Part shown: positions 38,642 to 49,780 of the stretch, one piece after another
How the letters are laid out: each line of letters opens with the position of its first letter
Numbering within the stretch: the first letter of the stretch is position 1
Source of the DNA: Daldinia sp. FL1419
Lineage: Eukaryota > Ascomycota > Sordariomycetes > Xylariales > Hypoxylaceae
DNA length: 64,000 nucleotides
Assembly (NCBI GenBank): GCA_025201765.1
Contig: MU623416.1
Coordinates: forward strand, 62,001 to 126,000
Direction: 5' to 3'
Position numbers and translations under genes: made by a program
The notes under the pieces: model-generated
The model's database searches: none
What the model was told of the DNA's origin: nothing
Seen by the model: only the letters and a program-made list of their open reading frames with translations

Positions 38642-39060
38642 TAAACAGGAGCTCTAATAGTTCCTATAGGATATGCCCTATATTTCAATTAATCCATAGT
38701 AATCAGAGGTTGTATAAGCTTAAGGATATAAAGTAACTATATTTTGACGAAGGTATTAAGATGATCAGATAGATGAACTGTTATATATGACTGTTTTATA
38801 ATAGTAGTGCGTATGATGAGATATAGGCCTAAAAAAGTGTATATTATTTATATGAAGTTATATAGAAACGATCTCTGAAGGATTATCTATGATTTATATT
38901 GATTAGGCAGGAAAACAACTACTGAAGCCTATATATATCCAAATAAATATATATAAACCTTATAGGGGTTTATCAGAAGATCCTCTGGAATAGCTCCTAT
39001 TACGTACTCCTGCTGCGTATTCCTATTACATATCCCACGTACTCACACTGCACCGGTTCA
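38642..39060 (-). repeat. 5' LTR of the gypsy element (419 bp)
   Basis: Gap-free partner of the repeat at 30507-30925. This copy has kept more G and C near its right end (CACTGCACCGGTTCA), and its left terminal TG has become TA. It would carry the promoter of the element. Confidence 0.93.
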
Positions 39061-40269
39061 ATAAATATATTATATTTAATAGAAAAATAATTTTAATTAT
39101 AGATCTATAAATAACTAAATATGATAAATATTTATAATTAATATAAATAAAGGTATAAAAGGAAATAAAATTATTTTTATAATTATTAATAAGGGTAATA
39201 TTTAATTGTAAATTATAGAGATAATATTTTTAATTTTTATAAAAAAATTAAAAAAATAAATATTATTTAATAATAAATTATAAATTTTATTAATATTTAA
39301 AATAATATAATTAAAAATAAAAATAATAAAATATATATTAAGGTTATTTATTATACTAACAACAATATTATTAATATATATTTTTTAAATTTATTTAAAA
39401 CATTAAATTATATAAAATATATAATTAATATTAATTTTGAGGTTAGGGGATATTTTTTTGGGTAAATTATTTATTTTAAAAACCAAATTATATAAAAAGG
39501 GGAAATATAATTTATTACAAGGGTTTTAAGTAAGAATAAATATAAGGTCCCAATTAAAACTATTAATTACCAATCGAAAACTTTCTAAAAACTAAATATT
39601 TTTATTTTTATTTTCTTTTATAATAGGTTGAGTATATTTTTTAATTTGGTTAGGAGATGTTGTAAGCACCTTTAAGATGTTTGTTTTATTAGCAGCAATT
39701 TTACACACTAAGGTTGGATTGGAACAAGTGTTAAAAACCATTATAAAATATTAATTAAAATTTAAAAAGATTTAAATTTAATAATAATTATAGGATTTTG
39801 TCTAATTATATAATATATAATATGAAATTTATAGTTCCCATAAACTTTCAAAAAATCTTACCTAAAATAAATTAACCACAACCACTATTAAAAATAAAAT
39901 ATTAATATAGATAGATTTATTAGAACACAATTTATAAAAATATGAATTTAATTTTATTATATAATAAATACACATTAAAAAATAAAATTAAAAATAATTA
40001 AAATAAATTTAATTATATTATAAAAGATATAAAAAAACATTTGAAAAAGAATGGTTCTAATTTAAATTTAAAATAGAAACCTATAATTACATAATATAAC
40101 AATTTATTGATAAGAGGATAAAATAATATAATCTTATTATATAATTTATTGATAAAGTAAAAGAATAATATAATACTATTATATGATAGATAAAAAAATG
40201 GAAAAGGTTTAAATAAAATTGTACAAAAGCATTCGGGACCAATCGGAGGTGTAAAATAATAAAAATGGG

Positions 40270-40290
40270 ATGAGCCGCGAAGCGGCTCAT
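40270..40290. repeat. Perfect GC-rich hairpin at the AT-block edge
   Basis: ATGAGCCGC-GAA-GCGGCTCAT forms a 9-bp perfect stem with a 3-nt loop, followed by T and A runs. It sits at the right edge of the AT-rich block and is the only GC-rich palindrome I noticed there. It may mark the end of an inserted element; see findings. Confidence 0.8.
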
Positions 40291-41150
40291 TTAAAAAAAA
40301 TTAGTATTCTTAATATGTAATTAAGTACCTAATGTATCCAATTCATGGAACTCTACTATATATACCTAGGTACCTAGGTATGCATATTAAATCAACCTAA
40401 GCATTGGGTATTTCCATTCATCAATCAGTATTATAATCATTCGTAGCCCCATCGGAGAATACATATTAACCATATGAATAGAAACCAGACCCTCAGACCC
40501 TTAACCAGCAAGTTATCTAATATGAAATAATTCTATTGGATAGATCACTCCCGCTTCCCCACACTTCAAGTCATGAGGAACTCCTTAGCGATTTAAGGCG
40601 ATCCACTGGTTCGCGAACATGGAGGGAATCAAACACCATCTGTCATTTATCCGTAATACAAACCGACAAATAAATTCTGTAGCTCATCTGCCCTAGTATC
40701 GTACCTGATATAGTACGCGATACTGTACATCGTAAGGTAGGTAGGTAGTTTATATGCATCGTCAAGCTGCCAATCATCTATACTTCCTCCATTTCGGAGA
40801 GCGTCGCATATTTCCACGCACCAGTAAAGGAGCTGAAGCTATTTTACTCGATGCACACACACAAAGGTATTCGAATTTCACTATTGTGCGATATCTCGCC
40901 TCGGCCACTTGACCTTTCGGAATACCCCGCGCTCGTGTCGTTTCAGGCAGACAAACCATTATCACCTAACCGTTAGTTCGGTCAACACAGGGCAACTTAC
41001 TCGAACATTGGCATCTCATTCAGGCAGCAAACCCTGGGAACGCACATAATAGATTCTAGTGTCAAACCACTAACCAGGTTTCGATACCGACCTGATCAAT
41101 ACCTACCTACCTATGCATACGGCATACATATGCCTACCTAGACACATACC
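40291..41150. other. Non-coding spacer between AT block and TIR element
   Basis: GC content returns to normal. Two overlapping TACCTAGGTA palindromes (40363-40380) and several CCTACCTA runs near 41095-41150 occur. The single short ORF (40774-40965, minus) has no recognisable feature. Confidence 0.6.
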
Positions 41151-41152
41151 TA

Positions 41153-41180
41153 CCATAGCGGCAAAGGGGGGTTAGATGTA
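41153..41180 (+). repeat. Left terminal inverted repeat
   Basis: Begins CCATAGCGGCAAAGGGGGG directly after a TA dinucleotide, and pairs with 42476-42503. Confidence 0.85.
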
Positions 41181-41592
41181 ATAGTTACAATTGCGGAACA
41201 ATTCTCAGATATAGAACAGTTCCAACGTTCCCAAGGCTCTAATTGGCTGAAATATAATATAAATAAATCAAAATAATTTTATACCTTTATACCTATTTTC
41301 AATTTTGGATTTTGATGCGTTACAGTTCCTCAATACCTTAATCATTCCATAATTTATAATTATTCCCCCAATAATTCCGATATTTAAAATCATTTTCCAC
41401 AATTAAATCATTCTATAATCAATTCATTCCGCAATTATAAACATTAATACCTTATTTTCGTTCTATAATTGAATTTTGGATAAGGCTCTTATTTAAATTA
41501 ATTTAATTGGTTAATAAAATAGGTCCATATTCCAATTATATAATATTAAACTGTTACAACAAATTAATCAAGATATTATTGTAGAATTCAAC

Positions 41593-41646
41593 TTATTCTT
41601 ATTATTCTTATTATTCTTATTGTTCTTATTGTTCTTATTATTCTTA
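41593..41646. repeat. 9-bp minisatellite TTATTCTTA, 6 copies
   Basis: Six head-to-tail copies of TTATTCTTA; two copies read TTGTTCTTA. The array lies inside the TIR element, 16 bp before the solo LTR. Confidence 0.9.
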
Positions 41647-41662
41647 AATTACTATCAGCTGA

Positions 41663-42072
41663 TGAACGGTGAGGTAGCTAAGAGGTTTACCAATCCAACA
41701 AACACCTTGTAAGAGCCTATTAACTTTTAAGGAATAGCTTATACTAAGGTTTTTATAAGTTTTTTCTAGATATATATAGGCCTTCAAAAGTTGTCTTATC
41801 TGATCAGCTCAAGTTCTTAAACATAGAATCATCAGTTTTCCTATAGAACATTTGTACAAATATATATAATTTCAATCCTTTTATTAAATATAACCTTATT
41901 ATACATATTACCATTGCCAAGCAGTTACATATAGCAATTCTTTTATTTAATCATTTAAATACCTACTTTAAAATATAATTGCCTTATATCTTTAAGCTTA
42001 TATAACCTTTGGCCTATTATGGTTAATTAAAGTATAAGACATATCTTGCAGGAGCTATTAGAGTTCCTAACA
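41663..42072 (+). repeat. Solo LTR related to the gypsy LTR, opposite orientation
   Basis: It starts TGAACGGTGAGG and ends GAGTTCCTAACA (410 bp). Its reverse complement aligns with the gypsy LTR: AACTCTAATAGCTCCTGCA, a TATAAGCTT block, TATATGTAACT, ATGGTAAT, and GGCCTATATATATC occur in the same order. It is therefore a solo LTR of the same or a sister family inserted in the opposite direction. It diverges more from either full LTR than they do from each other. No clear target duplication flanks it. Confidence 0.75.
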
Positions 42073-42475
42073 TTTTGAGGAATTGTTTAAAACCTTAATT
42101 GAAATTAAAATTATTAAATTAATTTATACAAAAATTTATTATAAGAATATAAGGGTAAAAATCAATTAAATTTCAATTTGTAAAATTATAATATGTAAAG
42201 TACCTAGGTAAATAAATAAATAGCTTAATTGAATAGGTTATAGAATTTAAAAAAAAAAACAAATAAATAAATAGATCATTAGAAATAAAAAAAAAAATAA
42301 AAAAAAAAAACCTTAAAGTACTAGATTCGAAAACCACCTTGAAGACCACCTTTTTATACTATATTCCTACCTTATGGAATTATTATAACTTTATAGAATA
42401 ATTACAATTTGGGGAACAATTATAAAATAAGTGAATAATTACCATAGATAGAATAATTATAAGGATTTGGAACTG

Positions 42476-42503
42476 TTATATCTAACCCCCCCTTGCCGCT
42501 ATG
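42476..42503 (-). repeat. Right terminal inverted repeat
   Basis: Reads CCATAGCGGCAAGGGGGG on the minus strand, directly inside a TA dinucleotide, and pairs with 41153-41180. Confidence 0.85.
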
Positions 42504-42506
42504 GTA

Positions 42507-43288
42507 GACTACATACATTGGTGTCTTGGCTGCGTGTCACGGCACCGCCGATTTTAATAGGGCTGACTACATTAACCTAAGGCGTGTTCCACTTACAACG
42601 GAAGATCAGTTGCGGGGTGAGTAATATCGGTGCCTTCTGGCCTTAAGTCATACACCGTCTGTTGCTCATCTCCCTGGACCTACCCGCATTAGAGCCGCAG
42701 GTCCATTGGCCACGAGGATAGGTAGCTCATCCTTCAGTTGGCCCTGCAGAACGCCGTCTAGCCGAGGACCCTGTCTTTGTACTCTATCTGTCCGTGCCCC
42801 TCGTACGCATGCTAATCAGCATTCTTCCCTACGTCGCTGCGTCAATAGCTGCGTCGATATGTGCGTCGTTACGTTGGGCCAAGTGGTCCATGACTTGAGC
42901 CGCCAAGCTCCCCTGTCGAGAATACTTGTATATAAGGCTAGCCCCAGACAGCATGGTTTTCGCTCTGATTCTCAAGACCCAAATCTGTTCCGAATAGCCG
43001 GGCTTCTTCTACGGTCATCATATAAATAACTGCACCAGGTGTGCGAGACTACCCTGGGGGGCATTCATTTTACATCTCGTCGATAACACATCCGTCAAGT
43101 CGACAGCTTTACACGAGCTTGAAGCTTGCTACATACAACTTAATTCGGGCTCGACACTACGACACCCGAAGAACTTCATCCTGATAAAACTCGTGTCCGA
43201 TTGAATCGCGAATCTTTTTTTTAAAGCTACAGCTTAGAATATTAAGTTCACGAATCCAACTACGTTTTCTCGCCAATTTCAATTCAAA
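42507..43288. other. Intergenic region upstream of the 113-aa gene
   Basis: Ordinary GC content. The ORF at 42706-43029 has no recognisable domain and is rejected. The last 150 bases before the 113-aa gene are A/T-tract rich and could be its promoter. Confidence 0.5.
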
Positions 43289-43630
43289 ATGACTCACGGC
43301 TCATCTTCCGGCCGGGATTCTGGCGAGTCCTCGCATCGTCGCCACGACAGCATCGGCTCTTACTTTTCGGAGAAAGACAAGGTTGGTAGAGTGACTCACT
43401 TTTCACAATTGCTTGTCGCCGTCTTCAAACCTAAATCTAATGCCACGCAGGACACACATAGGAACAGTCAATCCGAAGAATGTCGCAGATTGTTGGCCAA
43501 TCACGAGCCACACCACAAATCTCGTCACTCGAAGCATCATACGCCAACGGTGAATGTGTACACTCACTGTGGACGACACACTGACCAGTACCTTTTTGGT
43601 GGTTGGTCCAACATTTTCAAGAAGCACTAG
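43289..43630 (+). CDS. Small His/Ser-rich hypothetical protein (113 aa)
   Basis: A single open frame with a good start context (TTCAAAATGACT). The product is rich in Ser, His and Arg, has no signal peptide or membrane segment, and ends VYTHCGRHTDQYLFGGWSN followed by IFKKH. A Cys-Gly-Arg-His box followed by an aromatic-Phe-Gly-Gly turn at the C-terminus resembles a tail I associate with small fungal-specific proteins, but I cannot name a family or a function. It stands alone, some 0.8 kb from the TIR element and almost 9 kb from the next gene. Composition is like that of genes elsewhere in the window, which favours a real gene. Confidence 0.55.
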   Translation: MTHGSSSGRDSGESSHRRHDSIGSYFSEKDKVGRVTHFSQLLVAVFKPKSNATQDTHRNSQSEECRRLLANHEPHHKSRHSKHHTPTVNVYTHCGRHTDQYLFGGWSNIFKKH

Positions 43631-46600
43631 TCTGCTTCTTCTAGATCGAAGTCGGCCTCGGGATAATTTTGTCGATATCTAGTTCTGTTTGATACAGTTC
43701 TCATATTACGGCTGCGTGATTAGGATTTAATCGGAAAGCGGCGGCGCAATTAGATGGCATGCGCGGGACGAATCATGGTCAGAACACTACTTACTTACTA
43801 CATATAATGATGTAATTTGAATGAGAGATGAGATACGAATGAAAAGTTGGTCAAAAGTACCTCCCATTGCTACGACTTTTCCAAATGCTATTTCATACTA
43901 TATTGACCTAGTGATACATCTTCGCGGAGAGCCCGATTTCGAATGACCCCGGTTAGCGGACCCGGGGTGCCGTCATAGCCGGTCTAGACGAGCAAGTTAG
44001 TATGGGGAATACACTCGTCCTATTGGCGAGGAATAACATAGAGCTCTATTCACCAGTTATCTCCGGAATTTATGTATTGCATCGTTCCTGGGGATCTCTT
44101 TAGCGCCAAAAGGCTCAAGTGTAAAAAAGGCAAGCCAGTCGTTTACAATTCCTCGGATGTCGGCAGAGACAGCTTGTGTCTATCGCCAAAACTTTCCGCA
44201 CCAGTATTCAGCCTCTTAGTATAGATCCGTAGGAACATTCCGATTCGAGACTAGACGTCACATCGTCTCTTCAGTCGGACCGCGTCATTCACTTGGGTTC
44301 CAATGAGAAACACACCGCCTCACTGCTGCGCATATAAAAAGGCTCACGTATATCAACGGCAAAAGCATCCAAAAAAAAACCCTAAATGTGATATGTCAGG
44401 AGAAATTCATTAGGCCGTGAGAATAGGCAACCTCTATCCCGCATGTCTCAAGCCACAGCCCTAAGCATGGAAGAGATGATAAGTCACTCTATTTTAAGCC
44501 TCTTCGATGAAACGAGCTAAAGGGACGGGAATTAGGGTAAACACACTGTCGAATGGGAGAAACGACTCTATAATCTATCTCATTGAGAGTGTGAGTGGAA
44601 TACATCCCTAATAGCTCTACCGAGGCTTACCATGTACATACACTATCAGTTAATTATTTTTATACGTCAAACACGCAGCTTCTATTTTAAAGATCTGAGC
44701 TGAGAAAATTAGTACTACAGGAGAGAATATGGGGTAAATTGCAGATTTGAAAATCTTTCTATGACGTCTATTTACATCAGTGTACTTTCAGCTGATGTAG
44801 CACTCATTGGTGTGACTATTTCCGGGTATATCAAGGACATCATAGCCCGATATCTCCTGAATTTAAATTTAAATAGAAATTCCACGATTGTCGTAGTTAT
44901 TTCAGGAAATCCTCGCTACTATTTCAGTGCATCTCTATAACTCTGACGCTATCCGTGCGTTGGACCACGAATTTCTTCATCGCCGTTGTTAATCCCTTGG
45001 TGGCTCCAGTCAGCGCTCACAGCTGCAGGACATCACGACCGAAATTCATAGTTCCCATTCACTAGGTTAGAACAGACCTTGGTCCGGTCTTCAGGTCATT
45101 CTTACAGTATCCATATTTTAGGCTTCGGCTACTCTATCACACTATGTTCGTGATGCATCTAAAAGTGAGGCTCCGCGGCGTGTTTTCAAGAGGATGATAT
45201 TACCGGATGCTTACCTACCTATTTCCCAATGGTCTCCGAATTAGGCTCTTAACAGGCTATGTACCAGCCGTTTACGTGACGCAGACATCCATATGGTCGG
45301 CACTTGCAGGCGACCGACCGTAGCGGCGGGTAGCTACTCTCGATTCTAACTCAATTATCACCAAGCCTCGGCTTCTGCCTATTCCTTTACTTTTAGTTTG
45401 CATGCCACCTGCGATCTAGGAGGGTTCATACATGTCCCTGGACAACCCTTATGCACACACATCTGGTGGAGATTGCCAATACTTCTCGTTGTACCACATC
45501 GAGGCAGGGCCAGACCTCATGTGTATCAACTCCCCTGGTAAATCCCGAGTGTACTGGATGCCCAACGACATTATCCCTCAACATAACGTTTCCTCCTGCC
45601 TAACTGCGGCTGATAAAGCGCTTGTAGATTGGCCAACGGCGCTTTCAAATGTGAAAAAAAAAAGAAAAAAAAAGGGCATCCATAACATCGGGGTCTACCC
45701 GGGATATGACACGTCGGTGATTCTTCTCGCGTTCCGTGGCCCGGCTCCCCGTCTTCTAGCACCAAAAGCCACGGCTGCCGCCCCCCTAGGTATCAATAGC
45801 GACGTACGGCAACTGCATATTTATCTCCGACACAACGCGATTTTGGGTTGTCAGCAACGGGTGCTGACCTGTCATTAAATGCACGCGCGGTAGGCGACGC
45901 CATTCTTCGTGCCGCTATCCGTGGCCTTGATCCTAGACCGCCTCGGTGCGTCGACATACATACGCCACGCATAAAGTAGACCAGACACATAGGCCCGGGA
46001 CTCGGAGCAATCTCGAAAGGAAAACAGTTAGCAGGGATTCGTCTGCTGCGGTGCGATCTCGATGAGTGGTGCCATTGAATATATCATACGCGTGGATGAA
46101 ATGAAACAGAAGCACACCCACTCAAGAAAAAAACGCGAAACGGGCGAAACGGTATGATACTGTTACAATCCTCGTACGCACGCGTGGTTGAATTGAAGTG
46201 TGGGGGAAACATCGGATTCGGATAAGGTACGTTGTGCGCCTCCCTGCCGTGCGCACATAATACAGGAGGCGGGCCCGTAGCGACAGGACTCTTCGTGACC
46301 GGGTCACCGGTGTCGAGCAGTAACACATTCGCTAACAGGACCCCATTTTCGATCTCCGAGTGGCTGGAATACGCTGTGCTGATTCGAAAAAGGCCTCGAC
46401 AATCTGACTATCTGATCGGGTCTTCACCTTGGCTCTGTTACACGAGCAGTTCGACTCTGCAGAACTTCCGAGAACCCTTGGTCCCGAACCTTGGCGTGGG
46501 ATATTCGTGAGGCGGGTCTAGATCGAACAGCTAGACTCTTCGCGCGAAGTTGTCGCCGAAGGTCTTGTTTGTTATAGGCCATCATGGCCTGATAACACGA

Positions 46601-47892
46601 TACCTTATATGACTCGAGACGAAAAAGAGAAGAGCTAATTCTCTTGGATTCTTGGATTCATGGTCGAGCATCGGTCCAGTATAGATCCTTCGTCCGAATA
46701 CGCATTGTTTGCTGGTTGAGGGATTGACGAAGTGATCATGGGGGTGATGGGATCTTACATATACATATATGTGCTTGCTGTAAAACTACATGCAACCAAC
46801 ACGTCGCAGGTTATAGGGGTGCGTCTATATAATTGTTATGGTTCTTGGTATTCAGTATTCTCGGGGAGATTCCGGGCCTCTGGATTGTATATGTTCCCAT
46901 CTTGTCGCTGTCTTCCCAGGTTGCAGCAGCTATAGTGAAGATATGGAATGAAAACAATTATAAAACGCCATAACAGGGCATGGAGTTTAATCAGATCCCC
47001 GAAGTACTTAAAGGGTATCTAGCAAAGCAGTAGGTTAGACATGTAAGATCCCGTATGCAAATGTAGGGATCCTTGTTAAGCAGACCCTTTTTCGATATTT
47101 TGGGATTGGGATAGCCCTTCTAAGAGAGTTGCTTCGGAGGTGTTATTTAACCTTCTCTATGTACATGCGAGGGTGAATTTATTAATATAATTCTTTTTAT
47201 TTTTCCACTAGAGTTATAGTCAGCCAACTCTACTACGGTTGTAGTAGTTCAGATAGTCGGTAATTGAACTGGTCGTTTATAACCTATCTGAACAGATACG
47301 ATGCGAGACTGTAAATCGCTCACAGTCTAATTTGAATTCCGAACAAGCATTGAAGACATTGTCACAAGTACTCGATATTTTGATTTTAAGCGTTGCAAAC
47401 CGGCGAGATATTTCTTGGTGTCTAAGAACAATTGGATAATTCTCGAAGCATTAACTTGGCATCATCTTTGTCGCATATCGCCAAGCTTCAAGTTACAGAC
47501 AGACCTTCCCTGCTGGAACGCTGAGTGGCGTCTCACTGGCTGCTAATCTCACTTCCAAGACAAAGCTTCGGGTTACACTCGATACATCTAAAATGTCGAA
47601 CTGCCGTTTCGAAAGTGACACCTTCTCCTTGGGGCAAGGAATACCTCTACATCCTCAACCACTGACATGAATATATGATAATTACATGCTTGGTGCCGTA
47701 CGATTATATTGTCTCCTTGCGTACATAGGGATGGAGGCTCATCAGCAGGGATCGAGCTATAGTAAGTAATCGGACATGGCTTTTTTTCTTCCTTTTTTTC
47801 AAGACTTCCGTTGACGTCTCCTGAGGGAAACGCTGTAGATTTGTATGATGTAATTAACTCATAAGCTAAAGATTAGAATAGGCAGTGTAGAC

Positions 47893-47937
47893 CGATATAC
47901 GATATACGATATACGATATACGGTATACGATATACGA
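47893..47937. repeat. 7-bp microsatellite CGATATA, 6 copies
   Basis: Head-to-tail CGATATA units (the fifth reads CGGTATA), read directly in the gene-poor region. Confidence 0.9.
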
Positions 47938-49735
47938 ATTGATCAGTGGTATTCAGTACATCTGCTCAAAATAAAGAAACATACCTATGGACTTAAAAAA
48001 AGAAAAATACATAGTATTAATAGGGGCTCGCTCTACTACCTTAGGTACAATAATAGATATCAAATACCTACCTATGTATTTTGTGGGCGTGGGGAAAAAG
48101 GGGGTCCCTCCACGGATGATGAAAACAAAATCGACCCGTTTATGCTAGAATCATTTGCATCTAACCGATTTGTAATAGCGATTGGATCATGCTGGCCTCT
48201 GCTTCTCCCAATAACTAGATCGTCAGATCGATGATCATATCGTAGTGGACCTAGGTTGAGCCCATGTGGGCACCGGACGATGAATATTTTCAACAAGACA
48301 TCATCACGATAGACAGGCGATGCTCTTATGCTATTTCTGAATGAGGTGTTTGTCTACTGTGTTCTAGAAGATAGAAGACGCCTACCATACTTGGGTGCCT
48401 AGCCTATTCCACCATACCCACCCGGCGAACATACGGACGTATCCAGCGACACCAACATCGACTTGCTTGCCAGCTTATGTTGGATTATCGCATAAGTGTA
48501 ACTTCGGTTACTGTGCGGGTACCTCGGGTATTAAAGTGAGGCTATGTAGCTAAGGTTATCTTGTTATGAGTTGTCCGTGCCATTTCCTATCATTTTACCA
48601 TTTTCATACCCTTTTCATACAATTGCGTCTGCATAAATCTTAGTCACCAGCTTAAACGAGTAGAGGATGGCGTTGATCGCTAAGAGAGAGTTGGTTCCTC
48701 CGCTCCTTTTGGGCTCTTGAAATGAGAGATCTCCGTTGGTCCCGCGACTCCTAAATAACCCGTACGGTATTAATAACGGGTTGGGTTACTGTGCCCGCAG
48801 AAAGCAAGGCACGTTCAAGACATGGGGGCTTTGAACTATGTATGTATGGAGTGGCCTACATAGTACGTTGTGACCAGTTCCAGTATCTGCTGTCGTAGAT
48901 CTATCAAGATATCTCTTTTTCTCCTGCTGATCCACGTTCGTTGTACTATTTGGGAACATGTACCTGAATCGCTTGGGGGTGCATCATTTCCTATTTTCCC
49001 TGGAGGAGGTTGGAAACTTCAATGTTTGCGTGGAGTGTCAGTATCATTACAGGGTCGGGCCTTCAAGGTTTGAAGACTTCAGATGACACTGAACTCTATT
49101 AGCAGCAGCGACAAAAAAAGGGTATAAAGTAACACAGTGTCGCAGGGCATAGATGTAAGGTAGGCAGAGACAGAGAAAGGTTAGCATAAAAAGTAGCTAA
49201 GATATAAGCAGAGGAGGTGCATAATAACGCTGGCGACAGATTGATAACCCCTAGTCGGATAGGCATGGTATTTTACCATATCTATCATCTTCATCCGTTA
49301 TTTTCATTCATGAGCTATCTGGGATATTGTATGAGCCTCCCCGTATGACGAGTCACGTCATTGCCCAGGATCGCCTAGGGTTGATAGGGTCGATACAATA
49401 AAGAAAATGCGCCATGTCCACCGAGATTTCGATTCTTTTTGTACGACTTTGGTTGCTTGCTGTTAAGATCGCAATACATAATTCTCGAAGCTCGCTAGAG
49501 AATCCACTCTACGACTCCCCACACGTCGACATAAGTGGTCGTAGTGCGATGATTAGTTTCTTGGGTTATGGGCAAATCGAACCATGGCTGCAGAATGATG
49601 TGCGGCGAATTCTCTCCGGGCTCCTTCACGTTCAAGTAAAGTACACACTATTCTTGCACACTCTGTTCAAATATTTCGTATGGTTGCCGCGTCATGCTGT
49701 AAAGCATACCCGATTCCTTGTCATTCTTGTCTAGC

Positions 49736-49780
49736 GCGACATGGGCGACATGGGAGACATGGGCGACATGGGAGACACAT
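49736..49780. repeat. 9-bp minisatellite GCGACATGG/GAGACATGG, 5 copies
   Basis: Alternating GCGACATGG and GAGACATGG units in tandem; the last copy is degenerate. Confidence 0.88.

Larger units (their letters stand above)
30507..39060 (-). mobile_element. RIP-inactivated Ty3/gypsy LTR retrotransposon, 8.55 kb
   Basis: Two 419-bp direct repeats (30507-30925 and 38642-39060) bound the element. Coding traces are on the minus strand, so the right-hand repeat is the 5' LTR. A TGG-starting primer-binding site lies one base inside the 5' LTR (plus 38620-38640). Reading inward on the minus strand, reverse transcriptase remains lie near 33.75-33.56 kb and integrase remains near 32.4-31.65 kb, giving the RT-then-IN order of Ty3/gypsy. 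The 5' third (34-38.5 kb) should hold gag and protease but is not readable. The flanks allow a 4-bp ATAA duplication, but in such AT-rich DNA that is weak evidence. The element is dead: every frame is full of stops. Confidence 0.9.
22430..40300. other. AT-rich, RIP-mutated block (about 17.9 kb)
   Basis: From about 22,430 to 40,300 the sequence changes abruptly to very AT-rich DNA made largely of TAA, TTA and ATT words. There is not one ORF of 60 aa or more between 20,604 and 28,742, and only scattered ones later. The two LTRs inside it (30507 and 38642) differ only by C/T and G/A changes in the stretches I compared. These are the marks of repeat-induced point mutation followed by silencing. 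The parts outside the retrotransposon (22.4-30.5 kb and 39.06-40.27 kb) are too decayed for me to name their origin. Confidence 0.88.
41151..42505. mobile_element. TIR element with TA target duplication, 1.35 kb, nested
   Basis: Left end TA-CCATAGCGGCAAAGGGGG (41151 on) is the reverse complement of the right end (to 42505), which reads CCATAGCGGCAAGGGGGG on the minus strand. The inverted repeats agree over about 28 bp with one indel and one G/A difference, and both are bounded by TA. TA duplication and terminal repeats fit a Tc1/mariner-like (Fot1/pogo-type) DNA transposon derivative. The inside is AT-rich, has no transposase ORF, and contains a solo LTR (41663-42072) and a 9-bp minisatellite. 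Without the LTR it is about 0.94 kb, so it is a non-autonomous or internally decayed copy. Confidence 0.8.

Noticed and set aside
42706..43029. 107-aa ORF between the TIR element and the 113-aa gene
   Set aside because: No ATG start, no motif, Cys/Ser/Arg-rich composition typical of a shadow frame.
45432..45878. 148-aa plus-strand ORF in the gene-poor region
   Set aside because: It has an ATG but no recognisable motif, contains a long A-run encoding KKKRKKKG, and is overlapped by antisense ORFs of similar size. I treat it as chance.
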